Positions 31,980 to 43,690 of a DNA stretch of 64,000 nt are shown here, piece by piece. How positions within the stretch are numbered: the first letter of the stretch is position 1; each line of letters opens with the position of its first letter. The stretch comes from Platycnemis pennipes (lineage: Eukaryota; Arthropoda; Insecta; Odonata; Platycnemididae): contig OW121858.1 in the NCBI GenBank assembly GCA_933228895.1, positions 33,379,859 to 33,443,858 on the forward strand, written 5' to 3'. The notes beneath the pieces were generated by a model. That model ran no database searches, had not been told where the DNA came from, and worked only from the letters and a program-made list of their open reading frames with translations. The translations under genes and the position numbers were made by a program.

Positions 31980-34560
31980 GACTTGAACCGGTAGGAAGAA
32001 GACACGCGGTGTCGTGGATGGAGTGGTGGGTGTCATAAAAAGTGTCGGGGATGATTCGGGGGTGAAAAAATCTACGCATCCAGACCCATTTCCCGTCTCG
32101 GCATTATTTAAGAATAGGACCTCAGCGAAGTGGTTCGTGGTCACTTATGCCCATATCTGGGCATGTAGTTTTCTTGGAGAGGGAGAGAGGGGAAGGAGAA
32201 ATTTTTTCTACAGGTAAATTTAGATTTCGTCAACGGAAAGCAGTTTTTCAATCAACATCACTGGAATGAGTGAAAAGGATTAGAATATAATCAGAATGTA
32301 TCTGCGTGTATTGTTAATTTCTAAAATATTTTGACAGAGTAAAGAGGAAAGGGTTAATGGAACTATTGCGTAAAACAGGAATAAATTGGAAGAACAGAAG
32401 ACTGAGCTAAAATTCATGCATTACCGAGAAAGTGCTGGTGAGAGAAGCGGACGGGGAATTAGAAGAGGTGCTATTAGAGATTAGAAGGTATTATTAGGGT
32501 TGCGTAAGGCTGTGCGTAGTCACCGGCACTTTTTAATTCACATTCGGAGGGAATGGTGAGGGGGGGGATTCGATACAGTAATATAGGTAGGGGAAAGTTG
32601 ATAAGGTTTGCAAGTGATCAAGCCCTGTTCAACTAGTCACCCAAGGACTTAAATCATAAGAAGACTCAAGTAATGAAATTTTGCATGCATGAAGGGTGAT
32701 TTTAATTTAGAAGAGAGGGGTTAGATCATAGAGCAGGGGGAGTAATTTAGTATCCCGGTTAGTATGGAAAAGGAGTATTCTGCCAACATTGAAGTCCGAA
32801 GGAGAATTACGTTTGTTAGAGACGTTTCGTCACAGAGAGGGATAAATGACAGGCTTGGTTGACTCGTCCTCTAGCAGATATCGCGGGCAAGGCGGCTTCA
32901 TTCATTTATTGCTCTCATTTCCATACCTCAGTTGATGATTTTAAGGATAAGCTTAGCAGCCTGAGAGATTCAGTTGCCTTCGCATTCCCTTGTTACTCTT
33001 TTCCGTTTTAGATGCCAATACAGTTTCTACGAAATCCTCCGACAGTATATTCTCCTCGCATATCCCACGGGCGAGTCCATAAGAATCTTCTAGGCCTTTT
33101 TGCACAGTCGTTCAGTAATTCCTTCTAATTACGTTGAATGTGTTCTGGTCACATTGTAAAATTACCCGTCCTGTCCTTAATACACATATCCTTTTAACAA
33201 TAGGATAAAACGTTATAACCTTTGAGTAGAGGTAGTAGTACTCAAGTACGGACTGCTGGGTTTCGAACAGGGACCTTCGAATAAGAAAACACTTTAAGTT
33301 TTGACCAATGCATCTAAGAGACGTTCAATCTGTTCCTAATAATCTCCTTAATACTTTTATCTATTAAGGGTGTTGAATACCTACCCGGAAAACGGCTGCG
33401 CAGACTCTTGCGAGATCGAAGATTACGAGCGTAATATGACACATAGAGATGAACTGTTTTCACAGTTCGTTAGAACAAAGACAAATAATGTGGGAGAATG
33501 GATCACAAGTTTCGAGTATATTTCATTTCAAATGCTATAGGCGCTGAAAAAGGTGAAAATATCTCATTTTCTGCTGTCTTTCTTACGATACACAAATCGT
33601 AATTGAAGCATCTCTTCCATTAACCTTAGGGATTCATCCTTCTCCTTTAAAATAACACCAATCCCAACGGCGTTTGAAGGGTAATAACTTAGCATTGAAT
33701 CATTTCCTGGACCATGTTTTCACTATTTTGAGCGCGCAAAGTATTCCTCTCTTTGGCGCTGCATGGAGCTTCAGAGTGACCTCCCCCACTCCCGCGAACG
33801 GTCCTCCCCACCTCCTGTCTTTCTCTCTCTCTTCCTTCCCCTCTCGCGCTCCCCTCCAGCCCTCCTGGGAAAGCCGGCGCGAGTAGAGATAAGGGTTTTG
33901 TTTCACAATGTCGCAGCTGCATTGGTTTGGTTCAGGCCGAAGCGATGTCTCGAAGAGCGAATTGAGTTTTTATTTTGGTGCCTTTCGACATTGAGAGTGA
34001 AAGGAAGAAGAATCTGAAAAGCTACCAAGGAAAGAATACGAAACATATCTTTCATGGAAAAACGGGAATTTCAAGAAAAACTTGCAAGTGATGTACCTAC
34101 TACAACAATACCAATCAATTTTCAATTGACCCATTGGTTTCGAAGTTAGCAGGGGTTTGCGTTGTTTACAACAAATCCATCAATTTTAGTGCTGTCAACA
34201 ATTTGTTTTCTGCAAACTGTTACTAATAGATCTTGCTTCCTTATATCAAAATCGCACGTTATTGGAACAAAAACTACGGGAATACCAAGCGCTCAAAGTT
34301 GGGCAACTTGATTTTACGCGCAAAAAACGGGTACTTTTTTTGAGAAAAAATTAAGTACAGGAAATACTATGAAGCCGAAGATGTTTTGAATTAGATGATC
34401 CAACGTAGAAATAAACTCTCTCTCGTATGCGTTTTTTTGCATTGAAATTAATCGCTCCGTTTAGACGATAGAGCTCCTCAAACTCGGGTGTCTTGCTTTT
34501 TTTTACATATAGTAAGTATTTTCATCCATATCATCATCTTCATTGCACTAAACTCCACAG
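31980..34560. other. Unassigned interior stretch
   Basis: No gene recognised. It contains one tRNA-like fragment (33247-33316). The open frames near 33690-34017 derive from a pyrimidine-rich tract (CCTCTCGCG, TCTCTCTCTT) and are not convincing. Confidence 0.45.
33247..33316 (-). repeat. tRNA-like/SINE fragment
   Basis: On the minus strand a B-box-like GTTCGAAACCC and an upstream TGCATTGGTCAAAAC resemble a decayed tRNA-derived head. The same sequence with the better B box AGTTCGAGTCCCA occurs at 53550-53622. Confidence 0.4.
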
Positions 34561-34574
34561 ATTAACAATATCGC

Positions 34575-34640
34575 CTGAACCGAGACGAACCCGGGTCCCT
34601 CGATTACGCGTAGAGTGCTTTACCACTAGAAGCACCAGAG
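34575..34640 (-). repeat. tRNA-like sequence, probably SINE head
   Basis: On the minus strand CTAGTGGTAAAGCACTCT resembles an A box and GGGTTCGTCTCGG a B box, about 30 bp apart. The arms do not form a clean cloverleaf, so it is a SINE-type relic rather than a tRNA gene. Confidence 0.4.
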
Positions 34641-35289
34641 CGATAATTTTGACCGTTTTTGAATTTCAAATACTAACCGTTTTTTCACAATGGTTAGAAA
34701 TTGTTGAAATTTCGTGACTTTTAATGAACTTTAGTCTAACGTTCACATGCCAAAAATGATTAGTTTTGGTCTGTTACTTATTGAAATATTAATGTATCAT
34801 ACCTAAAAGCGCCAGAGCGGTCGTTTTGACGGTATTATAAATTTTCATCTTATAGTTTTTTTTCCTTTCAAATAAGATTTTTCTGGCATGACAGGTTGTA
34901 GTCACGTGATCAAATTGAATTAACATGTTTCCTTGCATGATTCCTGAGAATTTTCTTTTTTAATTATTATTCTGCAATCGCATCAAAGGAGTTTTTCATA
35001 GATTTTCTCACAGTTGTCTCAAGATATACATAAAAACAGGATAGGATACAGGTACACAGTTCTGCTTTATCCCAAGACATGGGAAAGGCGCTCTTTTACA
35101 CCACCCTTATCGCCCCTTTTTTATCCTTACACGGTCAGTCAAGATCTGACCGCGCTTTGGGTAGGAGCTGTACCCCGATGCTTCTAAGCATGTCCCAGGG
35201 ACGCGGTCTTACTTCGTAACTACTTAAAAATATTTTGGAAGAAAATCCGGAACCATCATCAAAAGCCAATCGCAGGGTATATAAAGGTT

Positions 35290-36960
35290 ATGTATCTAAC
35301 GCATGATGCATATTTATCGATGAACGTACGCTCTGCAATATCAAAATATGCACTGAAGTGGAAGCAGATGGGTGAGAGATATTGGACCACAACTGCTGAA
35401 GAAATTGAAGCTATTATTGATCTAAGGCTTGCACGAGGAGCATATGATTGTGGTTCACTAGATTATGATATGCTATGATCTAGTGATTAGCCAGCGTTTT
35501 TCCCTCAGACGATGCCACGAAACATGTCTGCAGCTCATGCAGTACCTAAGTTTCGATGTTCTCGGGACAAGATCTCAGCGTCTCAATGCAGATAAATTTG
35601 AATTGGTGTTCGAAATATGAAGCAATTTTGTGGGAAACTGTATAGCCTGCCATAGTCCTAGTGAATACCTATCCTTGAACGAGCAGCTTATTCCAACTAA
35701 AGGTAGGTGTAGATTCACTTAGTGCACACATGCATATCACATGCATAAAAATAAACCAGACAAATTTGGAATCAAGTTCTGGGTTAGCAGATGTTAATTC
35801 CATCAGGTTAGCAGATGTAAATTCCGAATATGCAATGGGTTTCTATATCTGAAGAAATATAATCCTCCCAACGAAAGTCTCATTGACAATGTTGTTTTAC
35901 GCTTATTACGTTCGGACATAGTACCTTAATTCAGGACAAGACGTCACGGCAGATAGTGATTTCATGTAAATGAATTTGACGAAAAACTAAACGAAATTAG
36001 CATTGATATTGTTGGCACAATGAAAAGAATCAGGCGTGGAGTCTCCGAAGAAGTTCAAACGTCTAAGTCGTCAAGTTGTACGATACCACAGTCATAAAAC
36101 ATGACGACATTACATTGACAGTATACCAAGATGAAAAAAACATATTGGTGCTGAGAACCATACATCCCAGCATTGAAATACTACATGTACAGAAAAAGAT
36201 AATGAGATTCAGTCAGTTTCTACGACACCACAAAATATGGAGTAGATATACCGGACCAAATGACAAGGAATAACACTAGGTGCGCAGGATCTCGCCGATG
36301 GCCTGTCAAATTTTATACAGTATCCTAGGGGGCTGTGTTTGAAACCGTCGGGATTATCTCTAATAGGTAACCAAGGAGTCACGTGGTATACACACGAATG
36401 CTTTGCAAATTTGGTGTGTTAAAACCGCTGATTGCAACCTCATTCTTTGTTTACACTTGTGTTATATCTCAACTGGGGGCTCTTTAGTTGGAATAGATGA
36501 GAAAAACTCAAGTGAAAACATATAATGATGTTGTAAAGAGCGATTCAGACACATTAAATTTTGAAACCATTCGTGTAGGTATCACGTAACTCCTTGGTTA
36601 CCTATTTGAAATAATTCCGACGGTTTCAAACACAACTCCCCTAGATTTAGCTGCAATTAACGCATGAGTGATATAGGAAGAGATCACCTCACAAAACATC
36701 AGCTGCCATAAATTTATTTTGAATTTAACTGAAGAACTGCGTAGCGAGTATATCAAGTCACAGCCGGGACCATCTCATTTCATTTCAGATACAAGAAATT
36801 AAAAATACACATCAGTGTCAGGTAAAAAATTGAAACGAAACAAAACTATATAAAATGTTCAATATGCCAAAAATATACGCAAGGAAAATGCACAGAATCT
36901 TACAGAAAGAAAATGAAATGAAAATTGAAAAACTTATAATATGTGTTCCGTGTCGTGAAA
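35290..36960 (+). pseudogene. piggyBac transposase relic
   Basis: Pieces in shifting frames keep the order of a piggyBac (DDE_Tnp_1_7) transposase: RYWTTTAEEIEAIIDLRLAR (35370), PSEYLSLNEQLIPTKGRC (~35655-35710), PDKFGIKFW (~35755), GFLYLKKYNPPNESL (35840-35880), HDDITLTVYQDEKNILVL (36100-36155), LAAINA (~36650), LTEELRSEYIKSQPGPS, and a C-terminal Cys-rich finger (CSICQKYTQGKCTESY, ~36855-36905). Many stops and frameshifts make it inactive. A MITE interrupts it at 36328-36641. Terminal repeats were not identified. Confidence 0.85.
36328..36641. mobile_element. TA-flanked MITE inside piggyBac relic (314 bp)
   Basis: Inverted ends of ~55 bp share TGTGTTTGAAACCGTCGG and AATAGGTAACCAAGGAGT. TA lies at 36326-36327 and 36642-36643. 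Removing the element and one TA leaves a continuous stretch encoding ILDLAAINA, so the borders are exact. TA flanks suggest a Tc1/mariner-type MITE. Confidence 0.88.
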
Positions 36961-36969
36961 ATAAAGTTA

Positions 36970-38393
36970 AGTGCGGTAGAGCTGGTATTCCATAGCTATA
37001 TACATGGTTATATGCTGTTACCTACATTAGAAACAATTCCTGATACTAAATACAGTACATATAATTGCTCAACATAATATTTATCCACTAAACTACCACT
37101 ATCTATATCGTGTATATCGCAATTGATGATAATTATTTAATTCCAAAGTTTGTGTAAAAGCGAAAATAAATAAATTGCTTATAAATCTTATTAATTACTT
37201 TTACAATGTAAATATTATTTGATAATATAACGATATCACCTCAAAATTGAATAAATGCATTAGTTTATTCATATACACCGCGAAATCAAGAGATAACACC
37301 TACCAATTAAAATTACCGCCGCCGGCGCATTTAGATATGGGGAAAACCTGTGGGCTGAAATCGAAAAAAGCTATCAAAAATCATATCTTCCCTATTTCTA
37401 TAGATAGAACGACGAAATCTTCCCAACTATTTTTTCTTATGCTTCTAGACATAAATATTACGGAGTTTAGCGAAAAAATGGTCCGGGGTCTTTTATTAAA
37501 CAAATTAGTGAAGACTGAAAAAATCCAAAAATCGACTAGGCGTACCATTGCAGTATAGAGGGTTTATTTTATTTTAATAAATGGTTATTATTGAAAACGT
37601 AAGCTGTTTTAAATATATTTAAATTTGTTAAACAAAATATTACATAGAACATAAAATTATTTTTTAATAATAATATTAATGGCCTGCAAAATCACCCTGG
37701 ACGATGGCCATAGATTTGAACAGATAGCTTCACCTTTATGAAAAATATGAATAATATAAACAAATTAAAAAGTTATTTAGCTGGCTAGTGATTGCTCGAA
37801 AATGTTTTAATCTTGTTCGCCTTTCTCTCACATCATCCAGCCGACAAAGTGGTACAAGAGATGTAGCGAATATGCTTTCATCAGTGGCATTCGGCTCCTA
37901 CCATACGTGCTTGTATTGAGAGTATCCCGAACTGCCATCGAACCCCTATTTGCATATGAGGAAAAGGTTAAAGGTCCTTCATCTCTGATCATCTCTGAAT
38001 CTTGAAGATGTTATAGTGCGAGAGGCTGTGTGGTTCAGCGGTTCTTGAAGGCTCACTTCACATTTTTTCCCCTGCTGATATGCCCTATGGGTATGAAGCA
38101 GTCTTCTGAAATCTAACCCTTTCACAACTAGGGTAAAGCTTGTGTCCACATTTTTGGCAGACTTGCGAAGTATTTCATATTGCAATTTCGTTAAATTGCA
38201 ATGAACAATCAACGTCAGAGCGTCAACTCATTTTGAGTTGCAGGCATTGTCCTCCATTTTTTTCACATTCATTTTCCTCGGGTGGGGGTTGTTGCAGTCA
38301 TTTCAGTTATTATTTTCGCTGCCGCGTCATTCTCTTCGCAGCGCAATGTCATGGATATGGTTGTCGATGGTTCTGTTGCTGACGCATTCTCTC
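36970..38393. other. Unassigned AT-rich stretch
   Basis: The open frame at 37247-37558 (103 codons, Lys-rich) has no recognised domain. I do not call a gene. Confidence 0.4.
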
Positions 38394-38397
38394 TTAA

Positions 38398-39833
38398 CCC
38401 TTTCGCGCCGGAGTCCTACGCAGGAAAATGCTTTCCTTCTCACGGGTTCCTCTAGAATATTTTTCCACTCCGTGTACGGAGCTCTCTTGAAGCGAGGCAT
38501 CGGGCAGGTATTTCTTTCCCCCGCTTTGGGACCGGACCCAGCGGGGTTCCCGACCCTTTCCTCGGACACTGACCAGAGATTATCTTCGCCCTTTTCCAAA
38601 TGAGAACCCACCTCGGACTGTGTCCGCGGTCAACTATTTTTAATACAGTGATTTTTGTTAAATAAATAATAGTAAGACTTTAAGTGGGGGTTAATACATA
38701 AATAAATTCCTGTTGTTATAAATACCATTTAGAGATTTTAAACGAAATTCTAATGTTAATATTAAGATATTTAGCACAATAGATATAAAATCAATGGTTA
38801 CAATAATAATTATTTCCGTTGTTTCGCAATAGAAGACGTCCGCGCATAATCCAACCATACCCGTGTTTTATATAAAAGCACATGCACTTTTTTTGGTGCT
38901 ATACCTTCATCAGGAAACATTTTATGTAAATATATTCGCAATGGTAGCACGAGATAGATTTTTCTGCCTAGAAATTATATATTGTACCTCCAAATATTCC
39001 ATCACGCGCGCATGCGGTTTTCTTCTAGTTTTAATATAAATGATTACAACATAATGATCACTCTTAGCCGCATTACACAGAACAAATTTGAATGCTTTTC
39101 AGCTTGAAAGATACTTTTTAAAGCTGAATTGCAGTTACACCAAAAAGATTCAGTTACAAGAAAGTAAAGTTTATTGACTGCTAATGAATTAACGTAAACC
39201 ACACCCTTCAGCGGGATTTTCAACCTATAATGTAGATGTATTAGATTTCGCGGTATGTTGCGTGGTATTACCATTACAGTTGTTTTCCAATATATGTTCA
39301 TAAACAAGTAAAACGGAGAGAAAAATATCGGTACTACCTTATCGTCAAATCATAAAAAAACATACGTCTTAGTTCCTCACTGCAATGAAAAATTCTCCCA
39401 AATCGGTTTGAATCTCATTGACAGGTGAACTCTGTTAATAATAACGTTAGAGTTCCGTTTAAAATTTCTAGAGATTCAAAAAATCATAAGGAATTAACTT
39501 CTGGAACTAAATAATGCGATTTAGAAACAAATATTATTTTGGTTTTCCCACTGCATAAACAAACAAGTGACCGCGAACAACTGCCGAGTGTGAGGCTCGC
39601 GCTGCGAAGAAGGGTCGAGATAATCCCCGCCTCTAAGCCGAGGAAGGGTCTTCAGAGCCGCGAGGAAGGGTCCTTTATGACACCTTGGGCCTTTTCTGCC
39701 TACCTGGCCCTAGCGACGTTTTAAGACGCCCTTCGTTCGCTTGCGTAGAAAAATCTGCGGCGTTTATAAACGGCCTTCGTTCACAGGAGTGAAAAATCAG
39801 CGGCGTTTATAAACGGCGTTCGTAGCGAAAGGG
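38398..39833. mobile_element. piggyBac-like non-autonomous element, TTAA-flanked (1.4 kb)
   Basis: TTAA at 38394-38397 and 39834-39837 flanks inverted ends starting CCCTTTCGC. Near the right end a ~50-bp subterminal unit (GCGGCGTTTATAAACGGC) is repeated twice. No transposase inside. TTAA plus CCCTTT ends is the piggyBac pattern, but the inverted repeat is short (~9 bp). Confidence 0.55.
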
Positions 39834-39837
39834 TTAA

Positions 39838-41334
39838 ATTTGCTATTTTTCTTCTTTTCGTTCTATCACTAGACCTCTCAAATTCTTTTTTCGGCCTTCC
39901 TTTGCCTCTTAACTCAGAAGAACATGCAACTAGATTGCAATGCAATATAAATTTTCTTGGAGTAAAATACAGCCAATGGAAATATGTTAACCATTGAACG
40001 GTACCAACCTGAGTTGGGATTTGCAAGTAGATATTTATACATGTCCGCTGGGAACAGTATATCCTTTTCTAAACAACAGCGAAGTTTTTATCTAAACCTG
40101 TCGTTAGTCCTATTACATTCATCCCATTTTTGAAGCATGAATTGAATAAATTGTGTGCATGGCATTAGTCAAAATTTCCTTCATTTTCATGTATTTTCCT
40201 TGATTATACTTACTGTGAAGATATGGCAAGGCTAATTTTCCTTTGGAATACACCGAATATCCACTTGTATTGAAAATCATGACATGCATTTCTTTTCGGG
40301 TCACTTTCGAGGGGCCTGTTTTTTTCTTATTCAGAATTGCAATTATATGAATCACCGGAGAAGCAATCAAAATTAGGATGGAATTCCCTACGTAATACAC
40401 GCAAAGTCACTGAGACCGTTGTCTAGGGAAACTTACCTCATTATCGATCTTAGTATCGTCAAGTTCGGAAGGTATTTTTCGTACTAATCCTGAAGCAGAT
40501 TTGAGATGCGTAAATTATCTTTATAATGAGGATGACTATAACATTCTGCGATTAGCTTTATGGTTTTTGGCAATGAGTTGAGGAGTATACTAAAGTACCG
40601 TTTATATGTTCCTCTATTTGTATTCTCCAAGATGTCTATCCCTATGGAATGCATATAATAGGACATAACTTAAAATCGATCCAACAAATAGTTACCTTCC
40701 TGGATACCCATATCTTTTGGTCTTGCATTTATGGTTGTTGATAACTTTTTACTCGTATTTCATGTAAGCGCTTGTTCTATTTAGCACAATTATTATTTAC
40801 GAATCAAAATAAGTACTTATATACGACAAGCCATCTATAATCCTACACATTCGCAAGAGATTTTTATTTAAAGTTAATTTCGTTTAATCTTTAATTTAAG
40901 TTTAAATTCGTAGTCAACACCCTTGACTTTGTGCAATGGTTTACATTCATAATTACATGCTGTAAAAATGCTAGAGTAAAATAATACAGGGCCATAATCA
41001 AATTCTCATAGCAGTCTTCCAAGGCGACTCGGAGCTCTAGGATTATCTATTCCCCAACATTTTCTCACGATTTGAGAAACTGCAAGGTCAGCATTCTCCT
41101 CGGACACCGTACTCCTCGGACACTCCATCCCCTCCCCAAATTCCTTCCCCACCCCACCTCCGCCGGGCTTACGGACCTGTGGTGGCGAACTTCCGAACTA
41201 TCTGCAGCTGGCTGGAGCTGATCCGTTAAATCGCTGGTTTGAATTCGTAGTGTACACCCTTAAGTGAGTTTTCTTTTATTTTTGATATAGCATATCTATT
41301 AAGTGAGTTTTCTTTTATTTTTGAAATAGCATAT
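39838..41334. other. Unassigned AT-rich stretch
   Basis: No gene recognised. The minus-strand open frames at 40119-40400 and 40484-40666 lack domains. A ~45-bp tandem duplication (AAGTGAGTTTTCTTTTATTTTTGA) occurs near 41262-41330. Confidence 0.4.
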
Positions 41335-42187
41335 GAATTGCCGATGAGTATTCATTCTAAGAATTAACCAGACGAGTATGCGAGAGTTCGAGGATTCTGT
41401 GTAATTTGAAATAAATTCTAAATATATCCGCGATAATTTTTCCTCATTTATTACCCAATTAAGCTTGGAACTTAATACTTATATGCCGTGAAGACGTCCA
41501 TAAGTCTTCTCCTTTCTTATTGAAATCTGTATGTGTCAGTTGTAGCATAAGTATTTTTGCCATTTACTATACAAGCGCAGTTTTCGAGCTCATCGCGCAG
41601 TCAAATAAAATCATTGATAATTCTAAAATAACACCGATCGTTAACAGATATATAAATGCTGATAACAATATTCATCTATGTTATTCATATTATAAAATCA
41701 AAATTTTCTACGATGAAATAAAGGCAAAAATTGAGTATTTTTGGAACGTTTTGGAAATGACATAGACTAAGAAATATCGACGGTGTTAATGACAACTCTT
41801 GCTTCGAGCTGCATTCACATTTGGGTAGTCACTCTCTCAAGAGCCATAGTCGCGGAAACCTAAGCGACCCATCTTCAAGGGAGTAACTCCGAGCAGCAAT
41901 CTAAAAGAAGGCTTTTTTCGGGAGGCCTCACTCCTTGGGGCCGACTAATTGTCACAAGGCACCCTTGCGGCCCTCCCTCTCCAACGCAAAAATCCCTCTC
42001 CAGGTCATTGAGGAAGGGTCTCACCACAAACCATGGCAAGGGAAGGTGGAGGGCCGTGACTCGGTCTTGCTGGTGCTGCTTGGGCATTTAAAGGGACAGA
42101 GCTGCACTGTTGTCAAATCTCCTTCAACTCGGGACTTAGAAAAATTCGGCCTCCGAGGTGGTAACTATTTATTGTGGACGGGTGTAC
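41335..42187 (+). repeat. Family E copy B (main body with right end)
   Basis: Homologous to 53722-54938 (minus its MITE) and to 31343-31900. It ends ...GTGGACGGGTGTA and contains the GGGCATTTAAAGGGAC box and GTTGTCAAATCTCCTTCAAC. It appears inserted in exon 2 of the Harbinger transposase remnant. Confidence 0.85.
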
Positions 42188-42253
42188 AAAGTGTGGAATT
42201 CGCCCAAGCGTTCTCGTTCGACGTTTATGTCGTGAACCCACTTACTTCTTTTT
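42188..42253 (-). pseudogene. PIF/Harbinger transposase exon 2 fragment
   Basis: After ACATTAG on the minus strand, and in phase with exon 1 (split codon AG|A), it encodes KRSKWVHDINVERERLGEFH, a close match to the conserved (K/R)RxxWVHxINxxRxxxGEFHTL start of Harbinger nucleases. It is cut off by the family E insertion. Confidence 0.8.
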
Positions 42254-42471
42254 CTAATGTATAAAAAAATAGGCATTTCATTAGATATTCCTGCTGCGGT
42301 AAATAAATTTTTACCATAAAAAAGGTTTTTTCCATTCTTTCAGGATAACAAACACAGAATTTAACACATTTCAACGGAAAAAGACCAAAAGTTACGGAAA
42401 GTAAGCACGTGAAATATACAAACAAAAAAAATTAAATGTCTACCCATATACATATAAACTGAAAAATTTAC

Positions 42472-42539
42472 CTTACACGTTCCTCATCTTCGCAGACTGC
42501 CAACAACAGTAAGGTTTCTTCTTCAACTTCAGAACACAT
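42472..42539 (-). CDS. PIF/Harbinger transposase exon 1
   Basis: ATG at 42539 and 22 codons rich in Glu and Leu (EEETLLLLAV), ending at an AAG|GTAAAT donor in phase 2 that fits exon 2. This acidic/leucine start is usual for Harbinger nucleases. The catalytic DDE part is not present nearby, so the gene is a remnant. Confidence 0.65.
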
Positions 42540-42638
42540 TTCACTCACAGAATTTATCTACTGCAAAACAAAATCTAATAGTATACTGATCGCTAAAACC
42601 AGGTATGGTGTGTCATTATCGCGGCTCCTAACGCTACT

Positions 42639-42736
42639 GCCACCGCTCCGGTGTGTGTAGGCCTGTACGCCACCGCCAACGCCACCGCGACCGCCGTCGC
42701 CACCGCCACCGTCACCGCTCCGGTGTGTGCAGGCCT
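42639..42736 (-). repeat. Right GC-rich terminal repeat, doubled
   Basis: CACCGCTCCGGTGTGTG(T/C)AGGCCT occurs twice in the same orientation (about 42642-42666 and 42713-42736), joined by GCCACC-type hexamers. The outer copy abuts TAA. Confidence 0.8.
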
Positions 42737-42920
42737 TAACACGTACTACTCAACGTCCATGAGCTGCCAGCTGTTAAACTCCTGCTTTTTTGGCCCTACC
42801 TGCGGAGACAAATGACTGACATATTGCAATGTTGGAGCCGATTTTTGTCAGCTTGAATGTTTAGTTCGTCGTGATTTACCCAGTAAGTTCTGTTTCAGTG
42901 AATAATGTGATGAAATTAAT

Positions 42921-42968
42921 GCAATACGTCAGTCTTTTGTCTCCGAAGACAAAAGACTGACGAATTGC
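42921..42968. repeat. 22-bp inverted repeat with 4-nt loop
   Basis: Arms 42921-42942 and 42947-42968 (CGTCAGTCTTTTGTCT core) have one mismatch around CCGA. A weaker third copy of the arm (GGAGACAAATGACTGACATA) lies near 42803. Probably the centre of a fold-back MITE. Confidence 0.75.
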
Positions 42969-43439
42969 TTCAGTATGTTTTTCATCATATTGGCGTAAGT
43001 AAATAAACAATGAACAGTTGCTAAATCTCCGAAGTTACCGTCCTATCGATCAATAGATAACGTAACGCCTGTAGAACCACCTGTAGAAATTTAATAAATT
43101 AAGAATCAAGAAAAAAAACTGAAAAGCCATCACAAACAATTGGTTTACAATTTCATTTCTACACAGGTACGTTGTGCATTCATAATTTTTAGAGCGATTA
43201 TTTTAAGCCATAAAAAATCATTATTCCTGAGTAGCATGATACTCCTATTTTTCTATTTGAAACACTGTCCGCAAAAATTCCAATTATTTTCCAAAAATTC
43301 CAGCTATTGTTCTTTGTCTATACCTAGTTACACTGGTTACGCAATTACCTTGGCTATTCCCGTTCCGACGAAAATTCTTCACAGATAGTGGTGTTTCGTC
43401 TTGTGTCACATAATTTATCGATTTTGGCTGTCAATTTTA

Positions 43440-43690
43440 GGAGAATTAGGGGAAATTAGAAAGTTATAGGGGCTCTAATTGAAGGAAGCAGTTGGAAAGG
43501 GGAAGAAAGAAGTTGAAAGGGGACTTAAAGCAAGGATAGATTAAGAAGGGGAGATGAGGAAAGGGAGTAGGCATTGGGAAGGAAGATGGGGAAAGGGAGA
43601 ACTAGAAAGGGGGATTTGGGGAAAGGAGAAGTTGGACAGAGGAATAAGAGGGATCGGACGACCGTAAGGAGGGGTAGAGAAGGCGTGACG
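43440..43690 (+). repeat. Purine-rich tract with degenerate repeats
   Basis: About 250 bp of mostly A and G with repeated GAAGTTGGA/GAAGTTGAAAGGGG and GGGGAAAGG motifs. No gene. Confidence 0.7.

Larger units (their letters stand above)
30427..42736. mobile_element. 12.3-kb segment bounded by Harbinger-type TIRs with TAA flanks
   Basis: The left end AGGCCTGCACACACCCGAGC and the right end, reverse-complemented, AGGCCTGCACACACCGGAGC match over the first ~24 bp with one difference. Similarity continues through GC-rich GGTGGC-type hexamers. TAA lies at 30424-30426 and 42737-42739. Two exons of a PIF/Harbinger transposase sit just inside the right end. The interior holds family E pieces, a piggyBac relic and a TTAA-flanked element. 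It could be one large nested element or two unrelated ends of the same family. Confidence 0.5.

Noticed and set aside
34575..34640. Functional tRNA gene
   Set aside because: No complete cloverleaf or anticodon loop could be built by eye.
37247..37558. 103-codon Lys-rich open frame
   Set aside because: Composition fits random AT-rich sequence; no motif.
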